Below are positions 1-9,041 of a DNA stretch of 10,587 nt, in pieces (position 1 is the first letter of the stretch; the number at the start of each line of letters is the position of its first letter). Origin of the DNA: Bradyrhizobiaceae bacterium (GTDB taxonomy: Bacteria > Pseudomonadota > Alphaproteobacteria > Rhizobiales > Hyphomicrobiaceae); contig CANJPN010000178.1 in the NCBI GenBank assembly GCA_947475855.1, forward strand, positions 1-10,587, given 5' to 3'. Under the pieces are notes generated by a model. That model had not been told where the DNA came from. It made no database searches and was given only the letters and a program-made list of their open reading frames with translations. The position numbers and the translations under genes were made by a program.

Positions 1-2
1 CG

Positions 3-38
3 GGGCGTACGCCTTGGGGCATCGTGATCGATGATTGA
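3..38 (+). CDS. C-terminal tail of a probable PQQ-associated YVTN beta-propeller protein (partial)
   Basis: Only the last 12 codons lie in the window; the gene starts upstream. They read GRTPWGIVIDD followed by TGA at 36-38. This matches the usual ending of the YVTN-type seven-repeat beta-propeller proteins of PQQ-dependent catabolism (TIGR03866), which close on a 'VG-x-x-PWG-hydrophobic' strand. The gene directly downstream is a binding protein of the partner family TIGR03863, and the two are commonly neighbours, which supports the reading. Such proteins are periplasmic, and their exact role in alcohol oxidation is unsettled. The other two forward frames close at 25-27 and 32-34 with no recognisable tail. 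Twelve residues cannot prove a family, so the call leans on context. Confidence 0.5.
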   Translation, partial: GRTPWGIVIDD

Positions 39-92
39 ATCCCTAACGGCCATCCTGATCTTTGCCTGCGTGCCGACATTCGGGTGGTCGGA

Positions 93-147
93 TGTCGTTC
101 CGGCTGCGCGGTGTCGTGGATGGCCCGCCTTCGCGGGCCATGACGGC
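93..147. repeat. REP-like extragenic palindromic element
   Basis: The core is a perfect 9-bp stem, 120-128 (ATGGCCCGC) pairing with 133-141 (GCGGGCCAT), around the loop CTTC. It is flanked by GTCGTGG on the left and GACGG on the right. This layout (GTGG-ATG-GC-rich stem-CATGACGG) is the familiar form of intergenic palindromes scattered through alphaproteobacterial genomes; when translated they yield peptides like 'WPAFAGHDG', as here. A smaller hairpin (CCGAC 73-77 with GTCGG 87-91) lies just before it. The element ends immediately before the likely start codon of the next gene at 148. The outer limits are approximate, because only the stem is certain. Confidence 0.6.
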
Positions 148-1380
148 ATGGGATGGTCGAGGCAGGCGGCCAAAGCTGTCGTGGGTGCATGCGCGGTCTT
201 GCTTTCGACGATGCCCGCCGCGCACGGGCAACAAGCGTTGGCCAAACTCGTCATCGGGTACGTCGAGATCGAGGACGATCCGCGATACGAGCCGATACGG
301 ACGACGGAGCGCATCATATTGAAGGCGCCGCACCGGCCGTTCGCGGGTGCCTCAGTTGGTGTCGACGACGCTGCTGCACTGGTTCGGGTGACGCGGACGG
401 CGCTGGTGCTGGAGCGCATAACGGTTGCACCGGGCAAGGCTGCCGAGGCGATTGCGACTGCGCGGAAGGAAAGCGGCGTGGCGCTTTTCCTGCTCGATCT
501 GCCGCCAGATGAGATCCGTGCGGCGGCGGCTGTGTTGAAGGGGACGCAGTCGCTCGCGTTCAATGTGTCGTCGCCGGAAGACGGTCTGCGCCGGGGGATG
601 TGCGCGGCCGAGGTCGTGCATGTCACACCGAGCCACGCCATGCGGGCCGATGCTCTGCTGCAGCATCTGGTATCGCGGAAATGGCGCGACGTGTTGCTGC
701 TGGAAGGTCCGGAGGCTGGTGATGCCGCGGTTGCCGAAGCCTTGCTGCGTTCAGCCAAAAAGTTCGGCGTGCGGATCGTGGCGCATCAGAAGTTCAAGCT
801 CGGCAACGATCCACGCGATCGCGAGCTGAACAATCCTGCGCTGCTGACGGCGATCAACCGCGACTATGATGTCGTGATCGTCGCGGACGAGGGACTAGAG
901 ATGGCGCGACACCTGCCGTTTCGCACCACCCGGCCGCGGCCGATCGCCGGGGCGATCGGGCTCGAGGCAGAAGCGTGGCATTGGACGTGGGATCGCAACG
1001 GTGGACCACAGGTCAATGGCCGGTTTCAGGTCAAGAGCGGTGGCCAGCAGATGAGCTCATCGGACTGGGCGGCGTGGATGGCGGTGAAGATGATTTCGGA
1101 AGCGGTGGTGAGGACGGAAAGCACCGACGTCGCGCGGCTGAAGCAGCATCTCGTCAAGGCGGGCATCGAGGCGGGAGGCGGTTTCGACGGGGGCAAGGGT
1201 CTTGCCGTCAGCGTGCGGGCGTGGGACCAACAGGTGCGCCAGCCGATGCTGCTGGCGACGCCGCTCGGAGTTGCTGCGACCGCGCCAGTCGATGGATTTC
1301 TCCATCAAACGAACCGGCTCGATACGCTCGGAGATGACGCTGCAGAAACGCCGTGCCGGCTTGATCTGCGCGCGCGATGA
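148..1380 (+). CDS. PQQ-dependent alcohol dehydrogenase system ABC binding protein (PedA1/LutA-like)
   Basis: A periplasmic binding protein of the type I (branched-chain amino acid receptor-like) fold, family TIGR03863. In P. putida (PedA1) and Methylobacterium (LutA) related proteins serve a transporter needed by PQQ alcohol dehydrogenases and lanthanide-dependent growth; the ligand here is unproven. The ATG at 148 gives 410 residues: a signal peptide with R5/K9, a hydrophobic core at about 10-25 and a cleavage site after AHG (25-27). Family hallmarks are IGYVEIEDDPRYEP (36-49), LLDLP (115-119), FNVSSPEDGLR (138-148), LLLEGP (183-188), DPRDRELNNPALLT (221-234), EAWHWTW (275-281) and GFLHQTNRLDTLG (383-395). 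Cys152 and Cys403 are the only cysteines of the mature protein and could form a disulfide. An upstream in-frame ATG at 31 would translate the palindromic repeat ahead of the signal peptide and is rejected. No good ribosome binding site precedes 148. Confidence 0.85.
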   Translation: MGWSRQAAKAVVGACAVLLSTMPAAHGQQALAKLVIGYVEIEDDPRYEPIRTTERIILKAPHRPFAGASVGVDDAAALVRVTRTALVLERITVAPGKAAEAIATARKESGVALFLLDLPPDEIRAAAAVLKGTQSLAFNVSSPEDGLRRGMCAAEVVHVTPSHAMRADALLQHLVSRKWRDVLLLEGPEAGDAAVAEALLRSAKKFGVRIVAHQKFKLGNDPRDRELNNPALLTAINRDYDVVIVADEGLEMARHLPFRTTRPRPIAGAIGLEAEAWHWTWDRNGGPQVNGRFQVKSGGQQMSSSDWAAWMAVKMISEAVVRTESTDVARLKQHLVKAGIEAGGGFDGGKGLAVSVRAWDQQVRQPMLLATPLGVAATAPVDGFLHQTNRLDTLGDDAAETPCRLDLRAR

Positions 1381-1381
1381 A

Positions 1382-1389
1382 AGGGAGGA
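1382..1389 (+). promoter_or_regulatory. Ribosome binding site fixing the PedC start
   Basis: AGGGAGGA is a near-consensus Shine-Dalgarno sequence directly after the upstream stop codon and 10 bases before the ATG at 1400. It supports that start over the upstream in-frame ATG at 1202, which lies inside the preceding gene. Confidence 0.75.
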
Positions 1390-1399
1390 TGCGCCGGAT

Positions 1400-2209
1400 A
1401 TGCGGCTCGTGCACATATCGAGAGCGATGAAGGCCGTCACGATGCGAGAGCTCGTGCGGTTTTCGCGGCAACGCGGACGGCTATTCTCGGCGTTGGTGCG
1501 GCCGCTGCTTTGGCTCGCGGTGTTCGCCGCCGGTTTCCAGAACGTGTTCGGCGTCTCGATCATTCCGCCCTACAAAACGTACATCACCTATCAAACTTAT
1601 ATCGTGCCGGGATTGATCGGGATCGTGCTGCTGTTTCACGGCATGCAGTCGTCGCTGTCGATGGTGTACGACCGCGAGATGGGCGTGATGCGGCTGTTGC
1701 TGACGGCGCCGCTGCCGCGATGGGTGTTGTTGTTCTGCAAGCTGCTCGCGGGAACCGTTCTGTCGGTGATCACTTGCTACGCGTTCCTCGCGGTCGCTGC
1801 TTTTTTCGACGTGACGTTCGAACCGTTGGGTTGGCTGGCTGTGTTGCCGGCGCTGATCGTTTCGGGTCTGATGCTCGGCGCGCTGGGGTTGCTGCTGTCG
1901 GTCTACATCCGGCAGGTCGAGAACTTTGCGGGCACGATGAATTTCGTGATCTTCCCGATGTTTTTCATATCTTCGGCGCTTTATCCGCTGTGGAAGCTGC
2001 GGGAGGGCGGAGCGGAGATCGTCTACTTGCTGGCGGTAGCCAACCCGTTCACGTACGCGGTCGAGCTGTGCCGCTTTGCGCTCTACGGCATGTTCAACGC
2101 AACCGCTGCCGTTGTGGTGGTCGCGTCGGGCATCGTGTTCTTCGTGGCGGCGGTGTGGGGGTATGATCCGCAGAGCGGCATGATCCGGCGCACGAGGGGC
2201 GGCGCATGA
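1400..2209 (+). CDS. pedC: ABC-2 type permease, PedC/LutF family
   Basis: An integral inner-membrane permease of the ABC-2 (export-type) superfamily, matching the PedC family linked to PQQ alcohol dehydrogenases (TIGR03861); 269 residues from the ATG at 1400. Hydrophobic segments lie near 31-47, 66-82, 107-135, 145-168, 182-198 and 236-254, giving about six membrane spans. Family-typical stretches are ALVRPLLWLAVFAAGF (31-46), GVSIIPPY (51-58), YIVPGLIG (67-74), GMQSSLSMVYDRE (81-93) and, before the last span, SALYPLWKL (192-200). It follows the binding protein after 19 bases and overlaps the next gene by four bases (ATGA). In P. putida and Methylobacterium the equivalent permease works with its own ATPase (PedB/LutE, TIGR03864). 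No such ATPase is found between the binding protein and this gene, or anywhere else in the window. The cargo is not known, and even the direction is uncertain because ABC-2 permeases usually export. Confidence 0.87.
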   Translation: MRLVHISRAMKAVTMRELVRFSRQRGRLFSALVRPLLWLAVFAAGFQNVFGVSIIPPYKTYITYQTYIVPGLIGIVLLFHGMQSSLSMVYDREMGVMRLLLTAPLPRWVLLFCKLLAGTVLSVITCYAFLAVAAFFDVTFEPLGWLAVLPALIVSGLMLGALGLLLSVYIRQVENFAGTMNFVIFPMFFISSALYPLWKLREGGAEIVYLLAVANPFTYAVELCRFALYGMFNATAAVVVVASGIVFFVAAVWGYDPQSGMIRRTRGGA

Positions 2210-3168
2210 GGATCGCAGCGTTCCTGTTGTCGATATTGTGCTGCTGGACGGCTGAGGCTGCCGAACGCATTCGGATTGCGGCGCAAAAGACAGGCACGCT
2301 GGCGTGGGAGCTTGCGGTCATCAAGGCGCAGGGGCTCGACGCCAAGGCCGGCATTGAACTGGTGATCACGGAGTTGGCTGCGCCGGAGGCCGGCAAGATT
2401 GCGCTCAAGGGGGGCTCGGCCGATATCATCGTGACAGACCTGTTGTGGGTTGCTCGCGAGCGGGCGCTGGGGGGCAAGCTACAGTTCTATCCCTATGGTG
2501 GAACGCTGGGTGCCGTGATGGTGCCTGCCGCCTCAAAGCGCGGGGGGCTGAAGGATCTGGCTGGTGCGAAGATCGGGGTTGCCGGCGGGCCGCTCGACAA
2601 GAGCTGGCTGATGCTGGTGGCGTTTGCAGCGGGCCAGGGTCTGGATCTCAAACGCCATGCCACGCCTGCCTACGGTGCGCCGCCCTTGCTTTCGGAAAAG
2701 CTTGAGCAGGGTGAACTCGATGCGGTGCTGACGTTCTGGAATTTCGCAGCGCAACTCGAGGGCAAGGGGTATCGCCGGTTGATCGAAATGTCCAACGTGC
2801 AGGCGCGGCTCGGCGCGAAAGGTGACGTCGCAATTCTTGGCTTCGGTTTCGATAGCGACTGGGCGGGACGGAACGCAAGCGTGCTTGCGCGTTTCATCGA
2901 GGTGAGCCAGCAGGCAAAGGACATTCTCGCGAAGTCGCCGGATGAATGGAAGAGGCTCGCTTCGAGGATCGGCACGCATGATGCCGCCATGCTCGAGCTT
3001 TATCGCAAGCGTTATTCCGCGGGCGTTCCGCGACGGGTTCTCGATGAGGAGATCGTCGATGCGCAGGGGCTCTATCGGGTTATCGCGTCGATAGGCGGCA
3101 AGGAATTGGTGGGCCCGGCGCTCGAACTCGATGCTGCGGTCTATTGGCGGCCGGGGCGCGGAAAGTGA
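2206..3168 (+). CDS. SsuA/TauA/NMT1-type ABC transporter substrate-binding protein
   Basis: A periplasmic binding protein of the type II fold shared by sulfonate, taurine, nitrate and thiamine-precursor receptors; 320 residues. It starts at ATG 2206, overlapping the PedC stop (ATGA), so the two genes are probably translationally coupled. The signal peptide has R2, a hydrophobic run at 3-14 and likely cleavage after AEA (16-18). CC at 12-13 is not a proper lipobox. Recognisable parts are RIRIAAQKTGTLAW at 21-34 (strand one and first ligand loop), ADIIVTDLLWVARERALG at 72-89, DLAGAKIGVAGGPLDKSW at 117-134, and EQGELDAVLTFWNFAAQLEG at 167-186. The permease and ATPase genes follow with overlaps, so this is a complete import system. 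The substrate cannot be read from the sequence; calling it sulfonate- or taurine-specific would be overreach. Context suggests a job in the PQQ alcohol oxidation cluster. Confidence 0.85.
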   Translation: MRIAAFLLSILCCWTAEAAERIRIAAQKTGTLAWELAVIKAQGLDAKAGIELVITELAAPEAGKIALKGGSADIIVTDLLWVARERALGGKLQFYPYGGTLGAVMVPAASKRGGLKDLAGAKIGVAGGPLDKSWLMLVAFAAGQGLDLKRHATPAYGAPPLLSEKLEQGELDAVLTFWNFAAQLEGKGYRRLIEMSNVQARLGAKGDVAILGFGFDSDWAGRNASVLARFIEVSQQAKDILAKSPDEWKRLASRIGTHDAAMLELYRKRYSAGVPRRVLDEEIVDAQGLYRVIASIGGKELVGPALELDAAVYWRPGRGK

Positions 3169-3926
3169 CGGGGGCGCGCCGTCAATTTGTTCTGCGGGTC
3201 GCATCACTTGCGATTATCGTATTGGTGTGGGCGCTCGGTGCGATGGCCGCTGGGCCAAGACTGTTGCCGTCGCCGCTCGCGGTTCTCTCCACGATGGTGG
3301 AGGAAGCTGCCAGCGGTGCGCTGTTCCTCAACATTGCAATCACGTTGGTGCGGGTGGGCGTGGCATTCGGCATCGCGATGCTGGCCGGAACGGCGCTCGG
3401 CATTCTGATGGGCCGCTCGAGGACGGCCGACGATCTATTCGATTTGCCGCTGATCGTGCTGCTCAATCTGCCGGCATTGGTGATCGTCGTGCTCGCTTAT
3501 ATCTGGGCGGGGTTGACGGAGACGGCGGCGATACTGGCGGTGGCTATCAACAAGTTTCCGAACACGGCGGTGACGGTGCGGGAGGGCACGCGTGCGCTCG
3601 ACCGCGGGCTTGACGAAGTGGCGCAGATCTACAAGTTCGACCGGGTAAAGCGGTTGCGGCATGTGGTGCTGCCGCAGCTCGTGCCATTCATAGCGGCGGC
3701 TGCGCGCTCGGGTCTCTCGCTCGTTTGGAAGATCGTGCTGGTGGTGGAACTACTCGGGAGGCCGAATGGTGTGGGCTTCGAGATCGGTACGGCGTTCCAG
3801 CTGTTCGATGTCGCGCGCATTCTTGCGTATGCTCTGGCATTCGTCGCGGTGATCGTGGCTATCGAGTTTCTGATGGTGCAACCGTTTGAGCGGCGCGTCA
3901 CGCGCTGGCGGCCCCGTGCGGCTTGA
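3165..3926 (+). CDS. SsuC/TauC-type ABC transporter permease
   Basis: An inner-membrane permease of the binding-protein-dependent (MetI-like) superfamily, closest in layout to SsuC/TauC; 253 residues. GTG at 3165 is chosen as start because it overlaps the upstream stop as GTGA, repeating the coupling seen at the previous junction. An in-frame TTG at 3144 would add seven residues without benefit. Hydrophobic segments lie near 9-29, 55-82, 93-117, 119-129, 174-196 and 216-238. The cytoplasmic EAA-like loop is at 150-170, DEVAQIYKFDRVKRLRHVVLP. Its usual central glycine is replaced (YKFD instead of xxGA), while the terminal LP is kept. The gene overlaps the start of the ATPase gene. It should form the channel for the binding protein upstream and be driven by the ATPase downstream. 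Confidence 0.85.
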   Translation: MTGARRQFVLRVASLAIIVLVWALGAMAAGPRLLPSPLAVLSTMVEEAASGALFLNIAITLVRVGVAFGIAMLAGTALGILMGRSRTADDLFDLPLIVLLNLPALVIVVLAYIWAGLTETAAILAVAINKFPNTAVTVREGTRALDRGLDEVAQIYKFDRVKRLRHVVLPQLVPFIAAAARSGLSLVWKIVLVVELLGRPNGVGFEIGTAFQLFDVARILAYALAFVAVIVAIEFLMVQPFERRVTRWRPRAA

Positions 3927-4635
3927 CGCCGACATTACCTCGAAGCTCGTCCGCGCCGCAAATGGTGCGGACATCGAAGTGCTGCGGGACATGCGGCTGG
4001 CGGTGGAGCCCGGGCGGCTAGCAGCGCTGGTCGGACCATCGGGGTGCGGCAAGACGACGTTTCTGCGCTGTTTGGCTGGGCTCGACACCAACTTTTCCGG
4101 ACGGATTGCTTTGCCGAGTGAAGCGCGTCTCGGCATGGTGTTTCAGGAGCCGAGGTTGCTGCCATGGCGCACGGTCGACGACAACATTCGGCTGGCGGCG
4201 CCTGATGCGACTGATGCTGCGATCGATCAGCTGTTGGGCGCGCTGCGACTGTCGGGGCACCGCAAGCATTATCCGGGGGAGTTGTCTCTTGGGCTTGCCC
4301 GTCGCGTCGCGCTGGCGCGGGCGTTCGCGGTAGAGCCGGACGTTTTGCTGTTGGACGAGCCTTTTGTTTCGCTCGATGCGCTGCTGGCGCAAGAGCTTCG
4401 GCGGGAACTCGCGGCGCTGTTGGGGCGGCGGCCGGTGACGACTTTGCTGGTGACGCACGACACGATGGAAGCGGCGCAGCTCGCCGATACGGTGTACGTG
4501 TTGTCCGAGCGGCCTGCGCATGTGATCGATCAAGTCGATATCGCCATCCGGCGGATCGAGCGTTCGGCAGCAGAAGTCTCTGATATCGCAGAGGATCTCG
4601 ACCGACGTCTCGGAAGCTCCCATTCACATGCCTGA
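3916..4635 (+). CDS. SsuB/TauB-type ABC transporter ATP-binding protein
   Basis: The cytoplasmic ATPase of the importer encoded just upstream. From GTG 3916 it has 239 residues; an in-frame TTG at 3886 would add ten, and the choice is not certain since neither has a clear ribosome binding site. Motifs in order: Walker A GPSGCGKTT (40-48), Q-loop Gln77 in MVFQEPRLLPWR (74-85), a signature at 123-127 reading LSLGL instead of the usual LSGGQ/LSGGM, Walker B VLLLDE (143-148), D-loop SLD (152-154) and switch His181. The 'FQEPRLLPW' Q-loop is typical of the nitrate/sulfonate/taurine ATPase family. All catalytic residues are present, so it should be active despite the altered signature. It is the last gene of the operon. 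It might also energise the PedC permease, whose own ATPase is missing from the window, but that is speculation. Confidence 0.86.
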   Translation: MRLDADITSKLVRAANGADIEVLRDMRLAVEPGRLAALVGPSGCGKTTFLRCLAGLDTNFSGRIALPSEARLGMVFQEPRLLPWRTVDDNIRLAAPDATDAAIDQLLGALRLSGHRKHYPGELSLGLARRVALARAFAVEPDVLLLDEPFVSLDALLAQELRRELAALLGRRPVTTLLVTHDTMEAAQLADTVYVLSERPAHVIDQVDIAIRRIERSAAEVSDIAEDLDRRLGSSHSHA

Positions 4636-4673
4636 CACGCGAATCCCGGCGGATTGTCCGTCAATTGCTTGAT

Positions 4674-4712
4674 CGGGGCTTGCGGTGGGGCGTTTGCTCC
4701 CCCACAACCCCG
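4674..4712. terminator. Nested inverted repeat between the ABC operon and pyk
   Basis: An outer arm CGGGG (4674-4678) pairs with CCCCG (4708-4712), and an inner arm GTGGGG (4685-4690) pairs with CCCCAC (4700-4705). The whole could fold as an interrupted GC-rich hairpin starting 38 bases after the ATPase stop. No T-run follows, so it is not a classical intrinsic terminator. It may end or stabilise the upstream transcript, or act as a protein-binding site ahead of pyk. The remaining intergenic bases (4636-4673, 4713-4745) show nothing else clear. Confidence 0.35.
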
Positions 4713-4721
4713 GCATATTGA
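4694..4721 (+). promoter_or_regulatory. Weak sigma-70-like promoter candidate for pyk
   Basis: TTGCTC (4694-4699) and TATTGA (4716-4721) are separated by 16 bases and would place the transcription start near 4728, leaving a leader of about 18 bases to the pyk ATG. The match is modest, and the -35 box lies in the loop of the inverted repeat. Some promoter is expected here, but this exact one is a guess. Confidence 0.2.
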
Positions 4722-4745
4722 TTCGTATGCGACTGGAGAAAGCAC

Positions 4746-6156
<1,411 letters not shown>

Positions 6157-6158
<2 letters not shown>

Positions 6159-6171
6159 CCAGGCGGCTTTT

Positions 6172-6172
<1 letters not shown>
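6157..6172 (+). terminator. Short hairpin with T-run after pyk
   Basis: AGCC (6157-6160), loop AGGC, then GGCT (6165-6168) running into five T residues (6168-6172). A four-base stem is weak for an intrinsic terminator. However, it sits exactly in the 13-base space between the convergent pyk and yejF stop codons, overlapping both ends. Confidence 0.25.
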
Positions 6173-7803
<1,631 letters not shown>

Positions 7804-7816
7804 CGGCCGGTGCGCC

Positions 7817-9037
7817 TCATTTGAAGGTCTTGCGCGGGTCGAACGCGTCGCGCACGGCCTCGCCGATGAAGATCAGCAGCGACAGGATGACCGCGAGAGA
7901 GGCGAAGGCGGTGAAGCCGAGCCAGATGGCCTGGAGGTTCGCCTTGCCTTGGGCCAGCAATTCACCGAGCGATGGAGAGCCAGGGGGAAGGCCCAGGCCA
8001 AGGAAGTCCAGCGCGGTCAAGGCGGTGATCGACGCGGACAGCTTGAAGGGCAGGAAGGTCAGCGTCGCCACCATCGCGTTCGGCAGCAGGTGCTTGAACA
8101 TGATCTTCCAATCGCTGAGGCCGAGGGCGCGAGCGGCAGTGATGTACTCGAAGTTGCGGCCGCGCAGGAACTCGGCACGTACGACGCCGACGAGGCTGAC
8201 CCACTGGAACAGCAACAGTACGCCAAGGAGCGTCCAGAAGCCCGGCACCAGCACGGAGGAAATGATGATGAGGACGTAGAGATACGGGATGGATGACCAG
8301 ATCTCGAGGAAACGCTGGAAGATGAGATCGACCCAGCCGCCGAAATAACCCTGTACCGCGCCGGCGGTGACGCCAATGGCTGCTGAAATGATCGTCAGGA
8401 TGAGGCCGAACAGCAGCGACAGGCGAAGGCCATAGAGGACGCGGGCCACGACATCGCGGCCCTGGTCGTCGGTGCCGAGCCAGTTACGGTTGCCAAAGGA
8501 TTGGAAACGCTGAAGCTGATCGGGCGGAGCTTCGCAATAGGCGGCGCGGGTTGCCCAATAGGGAGGTGCCGGAAAGCCCAGGCAGCGGCCCTCGCCGCCC
8601 TTGAGCCGCGGGTAGTCCTTGTTGATCGAGGTGTAGGAGTAGCGGATAGGTGGCCAGAGCATCCAACCGTTCTGTTCGATCTCGTCCTTGATGACAGGAT
8701 CCTTGTAGTCGGTGATGGCGAGGAAGCCGCCGAATTTTGCCTCGGGATAATCGACGAGTGCCGGCATCAGCAGCTCGCCCTTGTAGCGGGCGAGGACAGG
8801 CTTGTCGTTGGCGATGAGCTCAGCACACATGCTGACGACGAAGATCGTCAGGAAAAGTCTGAGGGAGAAGTAGCCGCGCTTGTTCGCCTTGAACGCCTGC
8901 CATCGTCGCTGCCAGATCGGCGAAGCGAGCTTGGCGCGCCAGGTCTCGAGACTTTTTCCGACGAAGCCGGTGGGCCGATATGAAGCTGGCGCCTTGAACG
9001 GAGCCGCGATCGTGGGAATGCCGGTGCCATCCTCCAT
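7817..9037 (-). CDS. yejE: YejE: inner-membrane permease of the peptide importer
   Basis: Second permease of the YejABEF oligopeptide importer (OppC/DppC class, MetI-like fold). ATG 9037 is preferred because AGGGAGG lies about ten bases before it and the gap to the yejB stop is only four bases. An in-frame ATG at 9082 would overlap yejB by 41 bases. The product has 406 residues against ~341 in E. coli. The extra length lies in the N-terminal cytoplasmic arm (1-50) and in a periplasmic insert at about 143-180 carrying Cys152 and Cys168. The first span is about 58-74, followed by the family stretch AELIANDKPVL (72-82). NWLGTDDQGRDV (185-196) opens the transport domain, with further spans near 204-226, 252-265, 266-285, 325-348 and 375-392. 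The EAA loop is at 301-323 (AARALGLSDWKIMFKHLLPN). The C-terminus, IGEAVRDAFDPRK, is diagnostic of YejE. Confidence 0.93.
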   Translation of the reverse strand: MEDGTGIPTIAAPFKAPASYRPTGFVGKSLETWRAKLASPIWQRRWQAFKANKRGYFSLRLFLTIFVVSMCAELIANDKPVLARYKGELLMPALVDYPEAKFGGFLAITDYKDPVIKDEIEQNGWMLWPPIRYSYTSINKDYPRLKGGEGRCLGFPAPPYWATRAAYCEAPPDQLQRFQSFGNRNWLGTDDQGRDVVARVLYGLRLSLLFGLILTIISAAIGVTAGAVQGYFGGWVDLIFQRFLEIWSSIPYLYVLIIISSVLVPGFWTLLGVLLLFQWVSLVGVVRAEFLRGRNFEYITAARALGLSDWKIMFKHLLPNAMVATLTFLPFKLSASITALTALDFLGLGLPPGSPSLGELLAQGKANLQAIWLGFTAFASLAVILSLLIFIGEAVRDAFDPRKTFK

Positions 9038-9041
9038 GACG

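Noticed and set aside
31..147. N-terminal extension of the PQQ binding protein from the ATG at 31
   Set aside because: It would translate the palindromic repeat (WPAFAGHDG) ahead of a normal signal peptide beginning at 148, and it overlaps the end of the upstream gene.
1202..1399. Long N-terminal extension of the PedC permease from 1202
   Set aside because: It lies inside the preceding gene, has no membrane or family features, and a strong ribosome binding site directly precedes the ATG at 1400.
2206..2260. Lipoprotein signal in the SsuA-like protein (CC at residues 12-13)
   Set aside because: The residues before the cysteine (SIL) do not make a lipobox, and a good signal peptidase I site (AEA) follows.
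2533..3207. 224-residue open frame on the - strand opposite the SsuA-like gene
   Set aside because: Its composition is that of the complement of GC-rich coding DNA, and the + strand product has clear family motifs and overlap-coupled neighbours.
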